DNA of 37,952 nucleotides from Herbaspirillum frisingense (GTDB taxonomy: Bacteria > Pseudomonadota > Gammaproteobacteria > Burkholderiales > Burkholderiaceae_D), in the NCBI GenBank assembly GCA_009914615.1, contig WNDX01000023.1, positions 1 to 37,952 on the forward strand. Reading direction: 5' to 3'. How positions within the stretch are numbered: the stretch's first letter is position 1; each line of letters starts with the position of its first letter. This document shows positions 28,219 through 37,127 of the stretch, one piece after another. The notes below the pieces were generated by a model that searched no databases, had not been told where the DNA came from, and worked only from the letters and a program-made list of their open reading frames with translations. The position numbers and the translations under genes were made by a program.

Positions 28219-28821
28219 ATGAGCAATCCCATCGACTTCTACTTCGACTTCAGCTCCCCCTACGGCTACTTCGGCGCCGTCGAGATCGGCAAGCTGGCCG
28301 AAAAATACGGCCGCCAGGTGAACTGGCATCCTATCCTGCTGGGGCCGATCTTCAAGAACCTGGGCACCAATTCGCTGGTGCTGATCCCGGTCAAGGGCGA
28401 GTATTCGCGCCACGACATGGGGCGCACCGCGCGCTTCCACAACATCTTCTTCAAGGAGCCGGGCAACTTCCCCATCGGCAGCCAGGTCGCCGCGCGCGCC
28501 GTGCTCTGGGCGCAGGAGCGGCATCCGGAAAAGGCCGTGAACCTGATCCTGACGCTCTACAGCGCCTACTTCACCGAAGACATCGACATCAGCGTGCCGG
28601 CCAACGTGCTGCGCATCGCCGCCGATCTCGGCATCGATCAGGGCGAGCTGGAAGCGGCGCTGGGCACGCAAGAGATCAAGGACAAGCTACGCGCGGCCAC
28701 CGAGGGCGCGGCGCAAAAGGGCGTGTTCGGCTCGCCCTTCGTGATCGTGGACGGAGAACCCTTCTGGGGCTTCGACCGCTATCCGCAACTGGAAGCATTC
28801 TTGAAAAACGGAAAGATCTGA
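28219..28821 (+). CDS. DsbA-family isomerase (2-hydroxychromene-2-carboxylate isomerase type)
   Basis: The 200-residue protein has a thioredoxin/DsbA fold of the kappa-GST group: FYFDFSSPYGYFGAVEIGK at the N-terminus, with serine where oxidoreductases have cysteine, an inserted helical domain (about 60-150) and GVFGSPFVIVDGEPFWGFDR near the C-terminus. Family members are glutathione-dependent isomerases of aromatic degradation or of unknown acyl substrates. The role in leucine breakdown is unproven, but it sits 24 bp after liuA and overlaps ychJ by one base (TGATG), so it is part of the operon. Confidence 0.86.
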   Translation: MSNPIDFYFDFSSPYGYFGAVEIGKLAEKYGRQVNWHPILLGPIFKNLGTNSLVLIPVKGEYSRHDMGRTARFHNIFFKEPGNFPIGSQVAARAVLWAQERHPEKAVNLILTLYSAYFTEDIDISVPANVLRIAADLGIDQGELEAALGTQEIKDKLRAATEGAAQKGVFGSPFVIVDGEPFWGFDRYPQLEAFLKNGKI

Positions 28822-29240
28822 TGAGCAACAAGAAAGACAAGGCGGGCGGCGAGTGCCCCTGCGGCAAGGGCGCGTTCGCAAGCTGCTGCGGGCGCTTCAT
28901 CTCCGGCGCGGAGATCCCCGCCACCGCCGACCTGCTGATGCGTTCGCGCTACAGCGCCTATGCGCTGCGCGACGAAGCCTACCTGCGCGCCACGTGGTTC
29001 CCCGAGACGCTGCCGGAAGAAGAACTGACCAGCGAAACCGACGTCAAGTGGATCGCGCTGGAGATCAAGAAGCACAGCCACGCCGCCGGCGCCGATGAAG
29101 CCACGGTGGAATTCGTCGCCCGCTTCAAGGTGGCCGGCCGCGCCCACCGCCTGCACGAGATCAGCAACTTCGTGCGTCAGCCCGACGCCGAGGGCAAGCC
29201 GCGCTGGTACTACGTGGACGGCAGCTTCCCGGAAGGCTGA
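28821..29240 (+). CDS. ychJ: YchJ-family protein (UPF0225) with SEC-C zinc motif
   Basis: The 139-residue protein has an N-terminal SEC-C-like motif, [12 protein letters not shown], likely to bind zinc, and a C-terminal NTF2-like cone fold, as in UPF0225 proteins ([31 protein letters not shown]). The biochemical role of the family is unknown. Its start overlaps the stop of the DsbA-like gene by one base, and liuB follows after 56 bp. Confidence 0.88.
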   Translation: MSNKKDKAGGECPCGKGAFASCCGRFISGAEIPATADLLMRSRYSAYALRDEAYLRATWFPETLPEEELTSETDVKWIALEIKKHSHAAGADEATVEFVARFKVAGRAHRLHEISNFVRQPDAEGKPRWYYVDGSFPEG

Positions 29241-29296
29241 CGCGCACGCTATCCGCAGCAGGCAGCCAATACAAGAAACTGAAGAGAGAGACCACC

Positions 29297-30931
29297 ATGC
29301 CGCAGATCGAAAGCAAGCTCAACCCACGCAGCGAGGACTTCCTGAACAACCGGGAAGCCATGCAGCGCATCGTCGATGACCTCAAGCAAAAAGTCGCGGC
29401 GATCGCCGAAGGCGGCGGCCAGGCCGCGCGCGAGAAGCATCTGGCGCGCGGCAAGCTGCTGCCGCGCGACCGCGTGCAGATGCTGCTCGATCCCGGCACG
29501 CCCTTCCTCGAATTCTCGCAACTGGCGGCCTACGGCATGTACCGCGAAAAGGATCGCGACGGCAACCTGAAGGACGCCGCGCCGGCGGGCGGCATCATCA
29601 CCGGCATCGGCCGCGTGGCCGGCCAGGAATGCGTGATCGTGTGCAACGACGCCACGGTCAAGGGCGGCACCTATTACCCGATGACCGCCAAGAAGCACCT
29701 GCGCGCGCAAGAGATCGCCGAATTCAACCACCTGCCCTGCATCTACCTGGTGGACAGCGGCGGCGCCAACCTGCCCAACCAGGATGAGGTCTTCCCCGAC
29801 CGCGATCATTTCGGCCGCATCTTCTTCAACCAGGCCAACATGTCGGCCAAGGGCATTCCGCAGATCGCGGTGGTGATGGGCTCCTGCACCGCCGGCGGCG
29901 CCTACGTGCCGGCGATGAGCGACGAGTCCATCATCGTCAAGGAGCAGGCCACCATCTTCCTGGCCGGCCCGCCGCTGGTGAAGGCAGCCACCGGGGAGGT
30001 GGTCACGGCGGAAGAACTGGGCGGCGGCGACGTACATACGCGCCTGTCCGGCGTGGTCGATCACCTGGCGCAGGACGATACGCATGCGCTGGCGATCGCG
30101 CGCAACATCGTCGGCCATCTCAATCGCAGCAAGCCGCGCCAGCTGGCCTTGCGCGAGAGCGTCGAGCCCAGGTATCCGGCGCATGAACTGTATGGCGTGA
30201 TTCCCACCGATACCCGCAAGCCCTTCGACGTGCGCGAAGTGATCGCGCGCATCGTGGACGGCAGCGAGTTCGACGAATTCAAGGCGCGCTACGGCACCAC
30301 CTTGGTATGCGGCTTCGCCCATCTGCATGGCATGCCGGTGGGCGTGATCGCCAACAACGGCATCCTGTTTTCCGAATCGGCGGAGAAAGGCACGCACTTC
30401 ATCGAGCTGTGCTGCCAGCGCAAGATCCCGCTGATCTTCCTGCAGAACATCACCGGCTTCATGGTCGGCAAGAAGTACGAAAACGAGGGCATTGCGCGCC
30501 ACGGCGCCAAGATGGTGACGGCGGTTTCCACCGCCGCCGTGCCCAAGCTCACGGTGATCATCGGCGGCAGCTTCGGCGCCGGCAACTATGGCATGTGCGG
30601 CCGCGCGTTCTCGCCGCGCTTCCTGTGGATGTGGCCCAATGCGCGCATCTCGGTGATGGGCGGCGAGCAGGCTGCGAGCGTACTGGCCACCGTCAAGCGC
30701 GACGGCATCGAGGCGCGCGGCGGCAGCTGGAGCGCGGAAGAAGAAGCCGCGTTCAAGGAACCGATCCGCGCCCAGTACGAATCGCAGGGCCATCCCTACT
30801 ACGCCTCGGCGCGCCTGTGGGACGACGGCGTGATCGATCCGGCCGATACCCGCACGGTGCTCGCGCTGGGCCTGTCGGCGGCGCTCAATGCGCCGATCGA
30901 AGACACCAAGTTCGGCGTGTTCCGCATCTGA
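29297..30931 (+). CDS. liuB: 3-Methylcrotonyl-CoA carboxylase, carboxyltransferase (beta) subunit
   Basis: This subunit transfers carboxybiotin CO2 to 3-methylcrotonyl-CoA, giving 3-methylglutaconyl-CoA. The 544-residue protein has two crotonase-like carboxyltransferase halves. Typical segments are [36 protein letters not shown] and, in the second half, [20 protein letters not shown]. These match methylcrotonyl-CoA carboxylase rather than propionyl- or geranyl-CoA carboxylase, as does pairing with liuA and liuD. GAGAGAGA precedes the ATG as ribosome site. Confidence 0.95.
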   Translation: MPQIESKLNPRSEDFLNNREAMQRIVDDLKQKVAAIAEGGGQAAREKHLARGKLLPRDRVQMLLDPGTPFLEFSQLAAYGMYREKDRDGNLKDAAPAGGIITGIGRVAGQECVIVCNDATVKGGTYYPMTAKKHLRAQEIAEFNHLPCIYLVDSGGANLPNQDEVFPDRDHFGRIFFNQANMSAKGIPQIAVVMGSCTAGGAYVPAMSDESIIVKEQATIFLAGPPLVKAATGEVVTAEELGGGDVHTRLSGVVDHLAQDDTHALAIARNIVGHLNRSKPRQLALRESVEPRYPAHELYGVIPTDTRKPFDVREVIARIVDGSEFDEFKARYGTTLVCGFAHLHGMPVGVIANNGILFSESAEKGTHFIELCCQRKIPLIFLQNITGFMVGKKYENEGIARHGAKMVTAVSTAAVPKLTVIIGGSFGAGNYGMCGRAFSPRFLWMWPNARISVMGGEQAASVLATVKRDGIEARGGSWSAEEEAAFKEPIRAQYESQGHPYYASARLWDDGVIDPADTRTVLALGLSAALNAPIEDTKFGVFRI

Positions 30932-30962
30932 AGCCGCCCGCAAAAAAACAAGAGGAGACCTC

Positions 30963-32978
30963 ATGCTCAACAAGATCCTGATCGCCAACCGCGGCGAAAT
31001 CGCCTGCCGCGTGGCGGCCACCGCGCGCCGCCTGGGTATCGCCACGGTGGCGGTGTATTCCGATGCCGATGCGCGCGCCAAGCACGTGCAAGCCTGCGAC
31101 GAGAGCGTGCGCCTGGGCCCGGCCCCGGCCAAGGAAAGTTATCTGTGCGGCGACAAGATCATCGCCGCCGCGCTGGCCACCGGCGCGCAGGCCATCCATC
31201 CCGGCTACGGTTTTCTCTCCGAGAACGCCGACTTCGCCCAGGCCTGCGCCGACGCCGGCCTGATCTTCATCGGCCCGCCGGCCTCGGCGATCCGCGCCAT
31301 GGGCTCCAAGTCGGCCGCCAAGGCGTTGATGGAAAAGGCCGCGGTGCCGCTGGTGCCGGGCTATCACGGCGAACGCCAGGAAAGCGACTTCCTGCGCGGC
31401 GAGGCCGACCGCATCGGTTATCCGGTGCTGCTCAAGGCCAGCGCGGGCGGCGGCGGCAAGGGCATGCGCGTGGTGGAACGTTCCGAGGATTTCGAAGCGG
31501 CGCTGGCCTCGTGCAAGCGCGAAGCGATTTCCAGCTTCGGCGACGACCGCGTGCTGGTCGAGAAATACCTGACGCGCCCACGTCATATCGAGATCCAGGT
31601 GTTCGCCGATGCGCAGGGCGGCTGCGTCTATCTGTTCGAGCGGGACTGCTCGGTGCAGCGACGTCACCAGAAGGTGCTGGAAGAAGCACCCGCACCCGGC
31701 ATGACGGCCGAACGCCGCGCCGCCATGGGCGAAGCCGCGGTGGCGGCGGCGCGCGCGGTCGGCTACGTCGGCGCCGGCACGGTGGAATTCATTGCCAACC
31801 AGGACGGCAGTTTCTATTTCATGGAAATGAATACCCGCCTGCAGGTCGAGCATCCGGTCACGGAGATGATCACCGGCCTGGATCTGGTGGAATGGCAATT
31901 GCGCGTGGCGGCCGGCGAACCCTTGCCGCTGCGGCAAGATGCATTGCGCATCGACGGCCACGCGATCGAGGCGCGCATCTATGCCGAGAATCCGGAGAAA
32001 GGTTTCCTGCCCTCCATCGGCACGTTGGCGCGCTTGCGCACCGCGACGGCGGTCGAATTCAGGCTGGGCGAAGCGGGCTCGACGCGACCGGCGGCGGTGC
32101 GCATCGATTCCGGCGTGCGCGAAGGCGATGCGATCTCGCCGTTCTACGATCCGATGATCGCCAAGCTCATCGTCTGGGGCGCCGATCGCGACGCCGCGCT
32201 GCGCAACATGGCGCGCGCGCTGGCGCAATACCAGGTGGTCGGACTGGCGACCAATATCGCATTCCTGCAGCGGCTGATCGCCGGCTCCGCGTTCGCCACC
32301 GCCGATCTTGATACCGGCCTGATCGAACGCCATCACGATACGCTGTTCCCGCCCGCGACGGCACCGGCGACGGAAACGCTGGCATTGGCCGCGGCCGCCG
32401 TGCTGCAGGAAGAAAGCCGGTTCGCGCAGCGCGGCGATCCGTGGTCATCGCGGCATGGCTGGCGCCTCAACGGCAAGCTGTCGCGCGCGCTGGCGTTCGA
32501 GGATGAAGCGGGCGCGGCGCCAGTACGGCTCGACTACAACGGTGACGGCAGCGGCTGGACGCTGACGGTCGACGGCGCGACGCATGTCTTGCAGGTCGAA
32601 TCGAGCCATGACGGCGCCTTGTGCATCGCCCTCGACGGCCGCATGCTGCGCGCCGACGTCGTGCGCGAAGGCGAATGGTTGCATGTCTTCGACGGCGGCG
32701 CGCAGCGTAGCTTGCGCCACGTCGATCCGATGGCGCACGCCGGCCACAGCGAAGCCGAAGGCGGCCGCCTGACCGCGCCCATGCCGGGCAAGATCGTGGC
32801 GGTGCTGGCGCAGAAAGGCGCCAGCGTGGCGCAAGGCGCACCGTTGCTGATCATGGAAGCGATGAAGATGGAACACACCATCGCCGCCCCCGTGGCCGGC
32901 ACCGTCGAGGATATTCTCTACGCGGTCGGCGACCAGGTGGCCGAGGGCGCACAACTGCTGGAATTCAAGGCGGACTGA
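30963..32978 (+). CDS. liuD: 3-Methylcrotonyl-CoA carboxylase, biotin-containing (alpha) subunit
   Basis: This subunit carboxylates its own biotin with ATP and bicarbonate. The 671-residue protein shows the biotin carboxylase domain (MLNKILIANRGEIACRV; HPGYGFLSENADFA; KASAGGGGKGMR; EMNTRLQVEHPVTE), a linking region and a C-terminal biotinyl domain with the biotinylation site Lys635 in MEAMKMEHTI. It follows liuB by 31 bp with AGAGGAG as ribosome site. The liuC hydratase gene usually placed between liuB and liuD is absent. Confidence 0.95.
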   Translation: MLNKILIANRGEIACRVAATARRLGIATVAVYSDADARAKHVQACDESVRLGPAPAKESYLCGDKIIAAALATGAQAIHPGYGFLSENADFAQACADAGLIFIGPPASAIRAMGSKSAAKALMEKAAVPLVPGYHGERQESDFLRGEADRIGYPVLLKASAGGGGKGMRVVERSEDFEAALASCKREAISSFGDDRVLVEKYLTRPRHIEIQVFADAQGGCVYLFERDCSVQRRHQKVLEEAPAPGMTAERRAAMGEAAVAAARAVGYVGAGTVEFIANQDGSFYFMEMNTRLQVEHPVTEMITGLDLVEWQLRVAAGEPLPLRQDALRIDGHAIEARIYAENPEKGFLPSIGTLARLRTATAVEFRLGEAGSTRPAAVRIDSGVREGDAISPFYDPMIAKLIVWGADRDAALRNMARALAQYQVVGLATNIAFLQRLIAGSAFATADLDTGLIERHHDTLFPPATAPATETLALAAAAVLQEESRFAQRGDPWSSRHGWRLNGKLSRALAFEDEAGAAPVRLDYNGDGSGWTLTVDGATHVLQVESSHDGALCIALDGRMLRADVVREGEWLHVFDGGAQRSLRHVDPMAHAGHSEAEGGRLTAPMPGKIVAVLAQKGASVAQGAPLLIMEAMKMEHTIAAPVAGTVEDILYAVGDQVAEGAQLLEFKAD

Positions 32979-32983
32979 CTCGG

Positions 32984-33913
32984 ATGAACGCGCCCGCGCT
33001 GCAGGTTCCGTCGTCCATCCACGTACTGGAACGCGGCTGGCTGTCGTCCAACAACGTGCTGTTCTTCGGACGCGACGGCGTGGCCATGATCGACAGCGGC
33101 TATGTCTCGCACGCCGAACAAACGCTGACGCTGGTGCGCCACGTGCTGCGCGAGCGCGGTGCCGGAAAGCTGGATCTGCTGGTCAACACTCATCTGCATT
33201 CCGACCACTGCGGCGGCAACGCCGCGCTGCAGATCGCCTATGGCTGCCGCACGGCGATCCCGGCGGCCGAGGCGGACAAGGTCACGCACTGGGACGAGGA
33301 TGCGCTGAGCTACCGCGCCACCGGCCAGCGTTGCCCGCGTTTCAGCCACACCGACACGGTGCGCCACGGCGACCTGCTGCGCCTGGGTGATCTGGACTGG
33401 CAGGCGCTGGCCGCGCCCGGCCACGATCCGCATTCGCTGATCTTCCATTGCGCGCAGGAAGGCATCCTGATCTCGGCCGACGCGCTGTGGCGCAACGGCT
33501 TCGGCATCATCTTCCCGGAACTGGATGGCGCGTCCGGCTTTGCCGAAGCCCGCGCCACGCTGGAACTGATCCGCACACTCGACGTGAAGCTGGTCATTCC
33601 CGGCCACGGCGCGCCCTTCCGGGAAGTGGACGACGCGCTGGAGAAAGCGCTGTCGCGGCTCGACTATCTCGAAGCCGATCCGCTGCGCAATGCGCACAAC
33701 GGCATCAAGGTGCTGCTCAAGTTCCTGCTGCTGGACAAGCAGCGCATCCCGCTGGAAAAGCTGCCGGCAATGATGCGCGACATCCCGCTGCTGCGCATCG
33801 CCAACGAGTGCTTCATGCAGATGTCCGACGAGGATCTGGCGCGCTGGAGCGTGGCGCAACTGGAACGGGCCGGCGCGGCGCGCAGCGATGGCGTGTTCCT
33901 GCTGGATGCGTGA
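32984..33913 (+). CDS. Metallo-beta-lactamase-fold hydrolase in the liu operon
   Basis: This 309-residue protein has the metal motif THLHSDHCGG, then APGHDPHSLIF, ISADALW and IPGHGAPF, so the two-metal site looks complete. A helical C-terminal part (about 225-309) follows. It starts 5 bp after the liuD stop, so it is very likely translated with it. It is not close to the hydrolase at 25180-26244 in length or wording, so the two are not recent duplicates. A thioesterase or glyoxalase-II-like role on an acyl-CoA or glutathione thioester of the pathway is a guess. Confidence 0.85.
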   Translation: MNAPALQVPSSIHVLERGWLSSNNVLFFGRDGVAMIDSGYVSHAEQTLTLVRHVLRERGAGKLDLLVNTHLHSDHCGGNAALQIAYGCRTAIPAAEADKVTHWDEDALSYRATGQRCPRFSHTDTVRHGDLLRLGDLDWQALAAPGHDPHSLIFHCAQEGILISADALWRNGFGIIFPELDGASGFAEARATLELIRTLDVKLVIPGHGAPFREVDDALEKALSRLDYLEADPLRNAHNGIKVLLKFLLLDKQRIPLEKLPAMMRDIPLLRIANECFMQMSDEDLARWSVAQLERAGAARSDGVFLLDA

Positions 33914-34024
33914 ACGGTTCTTCGACCATGCACGGCATGCATCGACGCGATCAGGCCGCGCACAGTCGCGATCCGGGCATGCTGCTATCATTTTGAGCCT
34001 GTGCCACTGCCCAATTCACGCCCC

Positions 34025-34537
34025 ATGAACGATACCGCCGCCACCGCCCTGCCCACTTCCGCCCAACGCGTCGCCGACCTGCTCGCGCAGATCGGACACG
34101 ACAAACCGGTGGTCATGCTGCCCGCGACCGGTCGCACCTCGGCCGAGGCCGCCGCCGGCCTCGGTTGCAGCGTGGCCGAGATCGCCAAATCCATCATCTT
34201 CCGTCGCGTGTCCGACGATGCGCCGGTGCTGGTGATCGCCAGCGGCGGCAACCGCGTGGACGAGGCCAAGGTGACCGCGCTGGTCGGCGCGCTGGGCAAG
34301 GCTGACGCCAAGTTCGTGCGCGACAGCACCGGCTATGCGATCGGCGGCGTGTGTCCGATCGGCCACGTGGTCAAGCCGGTGATGCTGATCGATCGCGACC
34401 TGTTCAATTTCGGCAGCGTGTGGGCCGCGGCCGGCCATCCGCATGCGGTGTTCAACCTGACCGCCGCCCAGCTCGAAAAGATGACCGGCGGCACGGTCGC
34501 CGACGTCAGGCTCGATGCCGCGCCGACGGCGGCCTGA
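34025..34537 (+). CDS. YbaK/EbsC-type aminoacyl-tRNA deacylase
   Basis: The 170-residue protein has the YbaK/ProX editing fold: KSIIFRRVSDDAPVLVIASGGNRVD, the family glycine-rich GYAIGGVCPIGH and AAGHPHAVFNLT. Such proteins hydrolyse misacylated tRNAs (for example Cys- or Ala-tRNA(Pro)) in the cytosol. The ATG at 34025 is preferred over an in-frame GTG at 34001. A TATCAT box near 33985 could be its own promoter. It stands between the operon hydrolase and liuE without an obvious metabolic link. Confidence 0.87.
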   Translation: MNDTAATALPTSAQRVADLLAQIGHDKPVVMLPATGRTSAEAAAGLGCSVAEIAKSIIFRRVSDDAPVLVIASGGNRVDEAKVTALVGALGKADAKFVRDSTGYAIGGVCPIGHVVKPVMLIDRDLFNFGSVWAAAGHPHAVFNLTAAQLEKMTGGTVADVRLDAAPTAA

Positions 34538-34626
34538 CCCAGCCATCGCACAGCGCGGCGGCGGGCCGGCTGGTATCATCGTTCATCCATAACAATGCCA
34601 ACCCCAAGCAATCGGAGACCAGCCAG

Positions 34627-35535
34627 ATGAGCCTGCCCAAGAAAGTCAAAATCGTTGAAGTCGGCCCGCGCGACGGCCTGCAAAACGAGAAGGAAACCAT
34701 CTCCGCCGAGGTGAAGATAGAACTGGTGAACCGCCTCACCGCGGCCGGTTTCCCCAACGTCGAGGCGGCTTCCTTCGTCTCGCCCAAGTGGGTGCCGCAG
34801 ATGGCGACCTCCAGCGAAGTGATGCACGGCATCGCGCGCAAAGCGGGCGTGGTCTACTCGGCGCTGGTGCCCAACATGAAAGGCTTCGACGCAGCGCTGG
34901 AAGCCGGGGTGGACGAAGTGGTGATCTTCGGCGCCGCCTCGGAGGCTTTCTCGCAGAAGAACATCAACTGCTCGATCGCCGAATCGATCGAACGCTTCCG
35001 CGAAGTGGCGCAGGCCGCCAAGCAGCATCGCAAGCGCCTGCGCGCGGCGGTCAGTTGCGCCTTCGGCTGCCCCTACCAGGGCGAAGTGCCGCTGGACGCG
35101 GTGGCCGACGTGGTGCGCCGCTTCCGCGAACTGGGCTGCGACGAGATCGACATCGCCGACACCATCGGCGTGGCCACGCCGGACAAGGTCAAGCCGGTGA
35201 TGGAAACGGCGATCCGCGAGTTCCACATCGAAGGCTTGTCCGGTCACTTCCACGATACCTACGGCCAGGCGCTGGCCAACATCTACGCCAGCCTGCAGAC
35301 CGGCATCACCATCTATCACTCGTCGGTGGCCGGCCTGGGCGGCTGCCCGTACGCCAAGGGCGCCACCGGCAACGTCGCCTCCGAGGACGTGCTGTACATG
35401 ATGCAGGGCCTGGGCATCGAGACCGGTGTGGATCTGGATGCGGTGGTCGCTGCCGGTCAGTTCATCTCGCAGCACCTGGGCCGCAAGTCGGTCAGCCGCG
35501 CCGGCAACGCCATCGCCGCCAAGCGGGCCGCCTGA
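34627..35535 (+). CDS. liuE: Hydroxymethylglutaryl-CoA lyase
   Basis: HMG-CoA lyase splits HMG-CoA to acetyl-CoA and acetoacetate, the last step of leucine degradation. The 302-residue protein has a TIM-barrel with all catalytic residues at the spacing of human HMGCL: Arg15-Asp16 (VGPRDGLQN), His207 and His209 (GHFHDTYGQA), Cys240 in SVAGLGGCPYAKG and Asn249. GGAG at 34614-34617 is the ribosome site, and TATCAT at 34574-34579 a possible -10. It is separated from liuD by two genes and probably has its own promoter. A terminator follows. Confidence 0.96.
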   Translation: MSLPKKVKIVEVGPRDGLQNEKETISAEVKIELVNRLTAAGFPNVEAASFVSPKWVPQMATSSEVMHGIARKAGVVYSALVPNMKGFDAALEAGVDEVVIFGAASEAFSQKNINCSIAESIERFREVAQAAKQHRKRLRAAVSCAFGCPYQGEVPLDAVADVVRRFRELGCDEIDIADTIGVATPDKVKPVMETAIREFHIEGLSGHFHDTYGQALANIYASLQTGITIYHSSVAGLGGCPYAKGATGNVASEDVLYMMQGLGIETGVDLDAVVAAGQFISQHLGRKSVSRAGNAIAAKRAA

Positions 35536-35566
35536 GACGAACGGTCACGAAGGGTTAGGATCAAAA

Positions 35567-35600
35567 CAAAAACGCCGGGGACGACCCGGCGTTTTTTATT
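35567..35600. terminator. Bidirectional terminator after liuE
   Basis: AACGCCGGG (35571-35579), loop GACGA and CCCGGCGTT (35585-35593) form a 9-bp stem, with A to the left and six T to the right. It also serves the minus-strand gene at 35682. Confidence 0.88.
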
Positions 35601-35681
35601 GGCCGCGACGCGGTTCAGGCCGGCCGGATGCCTGCCGAGGCAGGGCCCGGCATGGGACAAACGCCTCCGGCGGAGGCCCGC

Positions 35682-35837
35682 TCACTGGTGGCGATTGCGA
35701 CGCAAGCCCCGTACGTGCGGATTGTCGCATCCGGCCACGGCCTTTTTCAGTGCGCGCTTGTGCAGCACCGCGCCCAAGATCAGTGCGGCGGCGGCCACGG
35801 CGATGATGATGATATTGATGAGGCTGAAGGCTTCCAT
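35682..35837 (-). CDS. Small single-helix membrane protein
   Basis: The 51-residue product starts MEAFSLINIIIIAVAAAALI, one strong membrane helix (about 5-26), followed by a basic tail (HKRALKKA, ending RGLRRNRHQ). GGGGGA just before the ATG is a good ribosome site. The frame extends 46 codons upstream, but that part has neither a ribosome site nor protein-like composition. It ends before the shared terminator. Function unknown; it was accepted for its clear helix, ribosome site and isolation. Confidence 0.6.
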   Translation of the reverse strand: MEAFSLINIIIIAVAAAALILGAVLHKRALKKAVAGCDNPHVRGLRRNRHQ

Positions 35838-36152
35838 GATTCCCCCTTTGCAATGGCATTTGAAACACGGGACTCGCGCGCTTTTCAGCCCGCTTCCGGT
35901 CCGTTCCCGGCGTCGGCCGGGCCCGGCCCGCGCCCCCGTAGCGCGGCTTTCGGCCTGCATTGCCCAAGCATTCAATCAACATAGCACACGCTTTGGATCT
36001 GACATTTAATTCTATAAATAATTTCCGCAATATTTGCGCAACGAATCGCGTCTGCGCAACAAAAAGCACGATCGTAATATTTTTATCCTATAATCGGCGG
36101 ATCAAACCCGGCCTTGCGCCTTGACATAACGACAACCGACGAGAGACGAGCC
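35838..36152. promoter_or_regulatory. Region before the nitronate monooxygenase gene, with repeats and a -10 box
   Basis: These 315 bp contain no gene. The left part is GC-rich, and 35985-36095 is clearly AT-rich. A perfect TATAAT at 36089-36094 is a likely -10 about 59 bp before the ATG at 36153, without a clear -35. Upstream lie a dyad CGCAA-TAT-TTGCG (36026-36038) and two copies of TGCGCAAC (36035-36042 and 36053-36060) starting 18 bp apart, possible regulator sites. Confidence 0.5.
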
Positions 36153-37127
36153 ATGCCCCAACCTTCCGCTTACCCGAAAGCTTTGCAAGATCTGCGCCTG
36201 CCCATCATCTGCTCGCCGATGTTCATCGCCAGCGGCCCGGCCCTGGTGGCCGCCCAGTGCAAGGCCGGGCTGGTCGGCTCGTTTCCCTCGCTCAACGCCC
36301 GTCCGGCCGAGCAGCTGGATGTCTGGCTGACCGAGCTGCAGGCCGAGCTGGCTGAATGGCAACGGCAGCACCCCGAACGCAAGGTCGGCCCGATCGCGGT
36401 GAACCAGATCGTGCATCAGTCCAACGACCGCCTCGCGCACGACGTCGAGGTGTGCGTGAAGCACCAGGTGCCCATCATCATCTCCAGCCTGCGCGCGCCG
36501 CCCAAGGAAATGCTGGACGCGGTGCACAGCTATGGCGGCATCGTGCTGCATGACGTGATCTCGATCCGCCACGCCGAGAAGGCGCTGGAAGCCGGCGTTG
36601 ATGGCCTGATCCTGGTGGCGGCCGGCGCCGGCGGTCATGCCGGTCCGCTGTCGCCGTTCGCGCTGGTGGGGGAGGTACGCAAGATGTTCAAGGGTCCGCT
36701 GGTGCTGTCGGGCGCAATCGCCACCGGCGACGCCGTGCTGGGCGCGCAAGCGATGGGCGCCGACTTCGCCTACATCGGTTCGCGCTGGCTGGCGACCAAG
36801 GAGTCCAACGTCGATGAGGCCTATCGCCAGGCCATCGTGGAATCGACTGCCGCCGACGTGGTGTACACCAACCTGTTCACCGGTGTGCACGGCAATTATC
36901 TGAAGAAGTCCATCGTCAACGCCGGCCTCGATCCGGACAACCTGCCCGAGGCCGACAAGACCAAGATGAATTTCGGCTCAGGCGGCAACAGCAAGGCCAA
37001 GGCATGGCGCGACATCTGGGGCGCCGGCCAGGGCGTGGGCCTGATGGACGACGTACCATCGGTGGCAGACATGGTGGATCGCCTGGAAGCCGAATACCGC
37101 GCGGCGCGCGCACGCCTGTCGCTGTGA
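36153..37127 (+). CDS. Nitronate monooxygenase (NMO/2-nitropropane dioxygenase family)
   Basis: This FMN-dependent TIM-barrel enzyme oxidises propionate 3-nitronate and other alkyl nitronates, detoxifying them. The 324-residue protein has the family blocks LPIICSPMFIASGPALVAAQ, ILVAAGAGGHAGPLSPFALV (FMN/phosphate loop) and DFAYIGSRWLATKES. A purine-rich stretch (GAGAGACGAG) precedes the ATG at 36153; the 13-codon upstream extension is not needed. It is transcribed alone between an AT-rich promoter region and a strong terminator. Confidence 0.9.
   Translation: MPQPSAYPKALQDLRLPIICSPMFIASGPALVAAQCKAGLVGSFPSLNARPAEQLDVWLTELQAELAEWQRQHPERKVGPIAVNQIVHQSNDRLAHDVEVCVKHQVPIIISSLRAPPKEMLDAVHSYGGIVLHDVISIRHAEKALEAGVDGLILVAAGAGGHAGPLSPFALVGEVRKMFKGPLVLSGAIATGDAVLGAQAMGADFAYIGSRWLATKESNVDEAYRQAIVESTAADVVYTNLFTGVHGNYLKKSIVNAGLDPDNLPEADKTKMNFGSGGNSKAKAWRDIWGAGQGVGLMDDVPSVADMVDRLEAEYRAARARLSL

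Noticed and set aside
35599-36009. Plus-strand frames after liuE
   Set aside because: They overlap the small membrane protein antisense and the AT-rich promoter region, with no ribosome site or recognisable protein.
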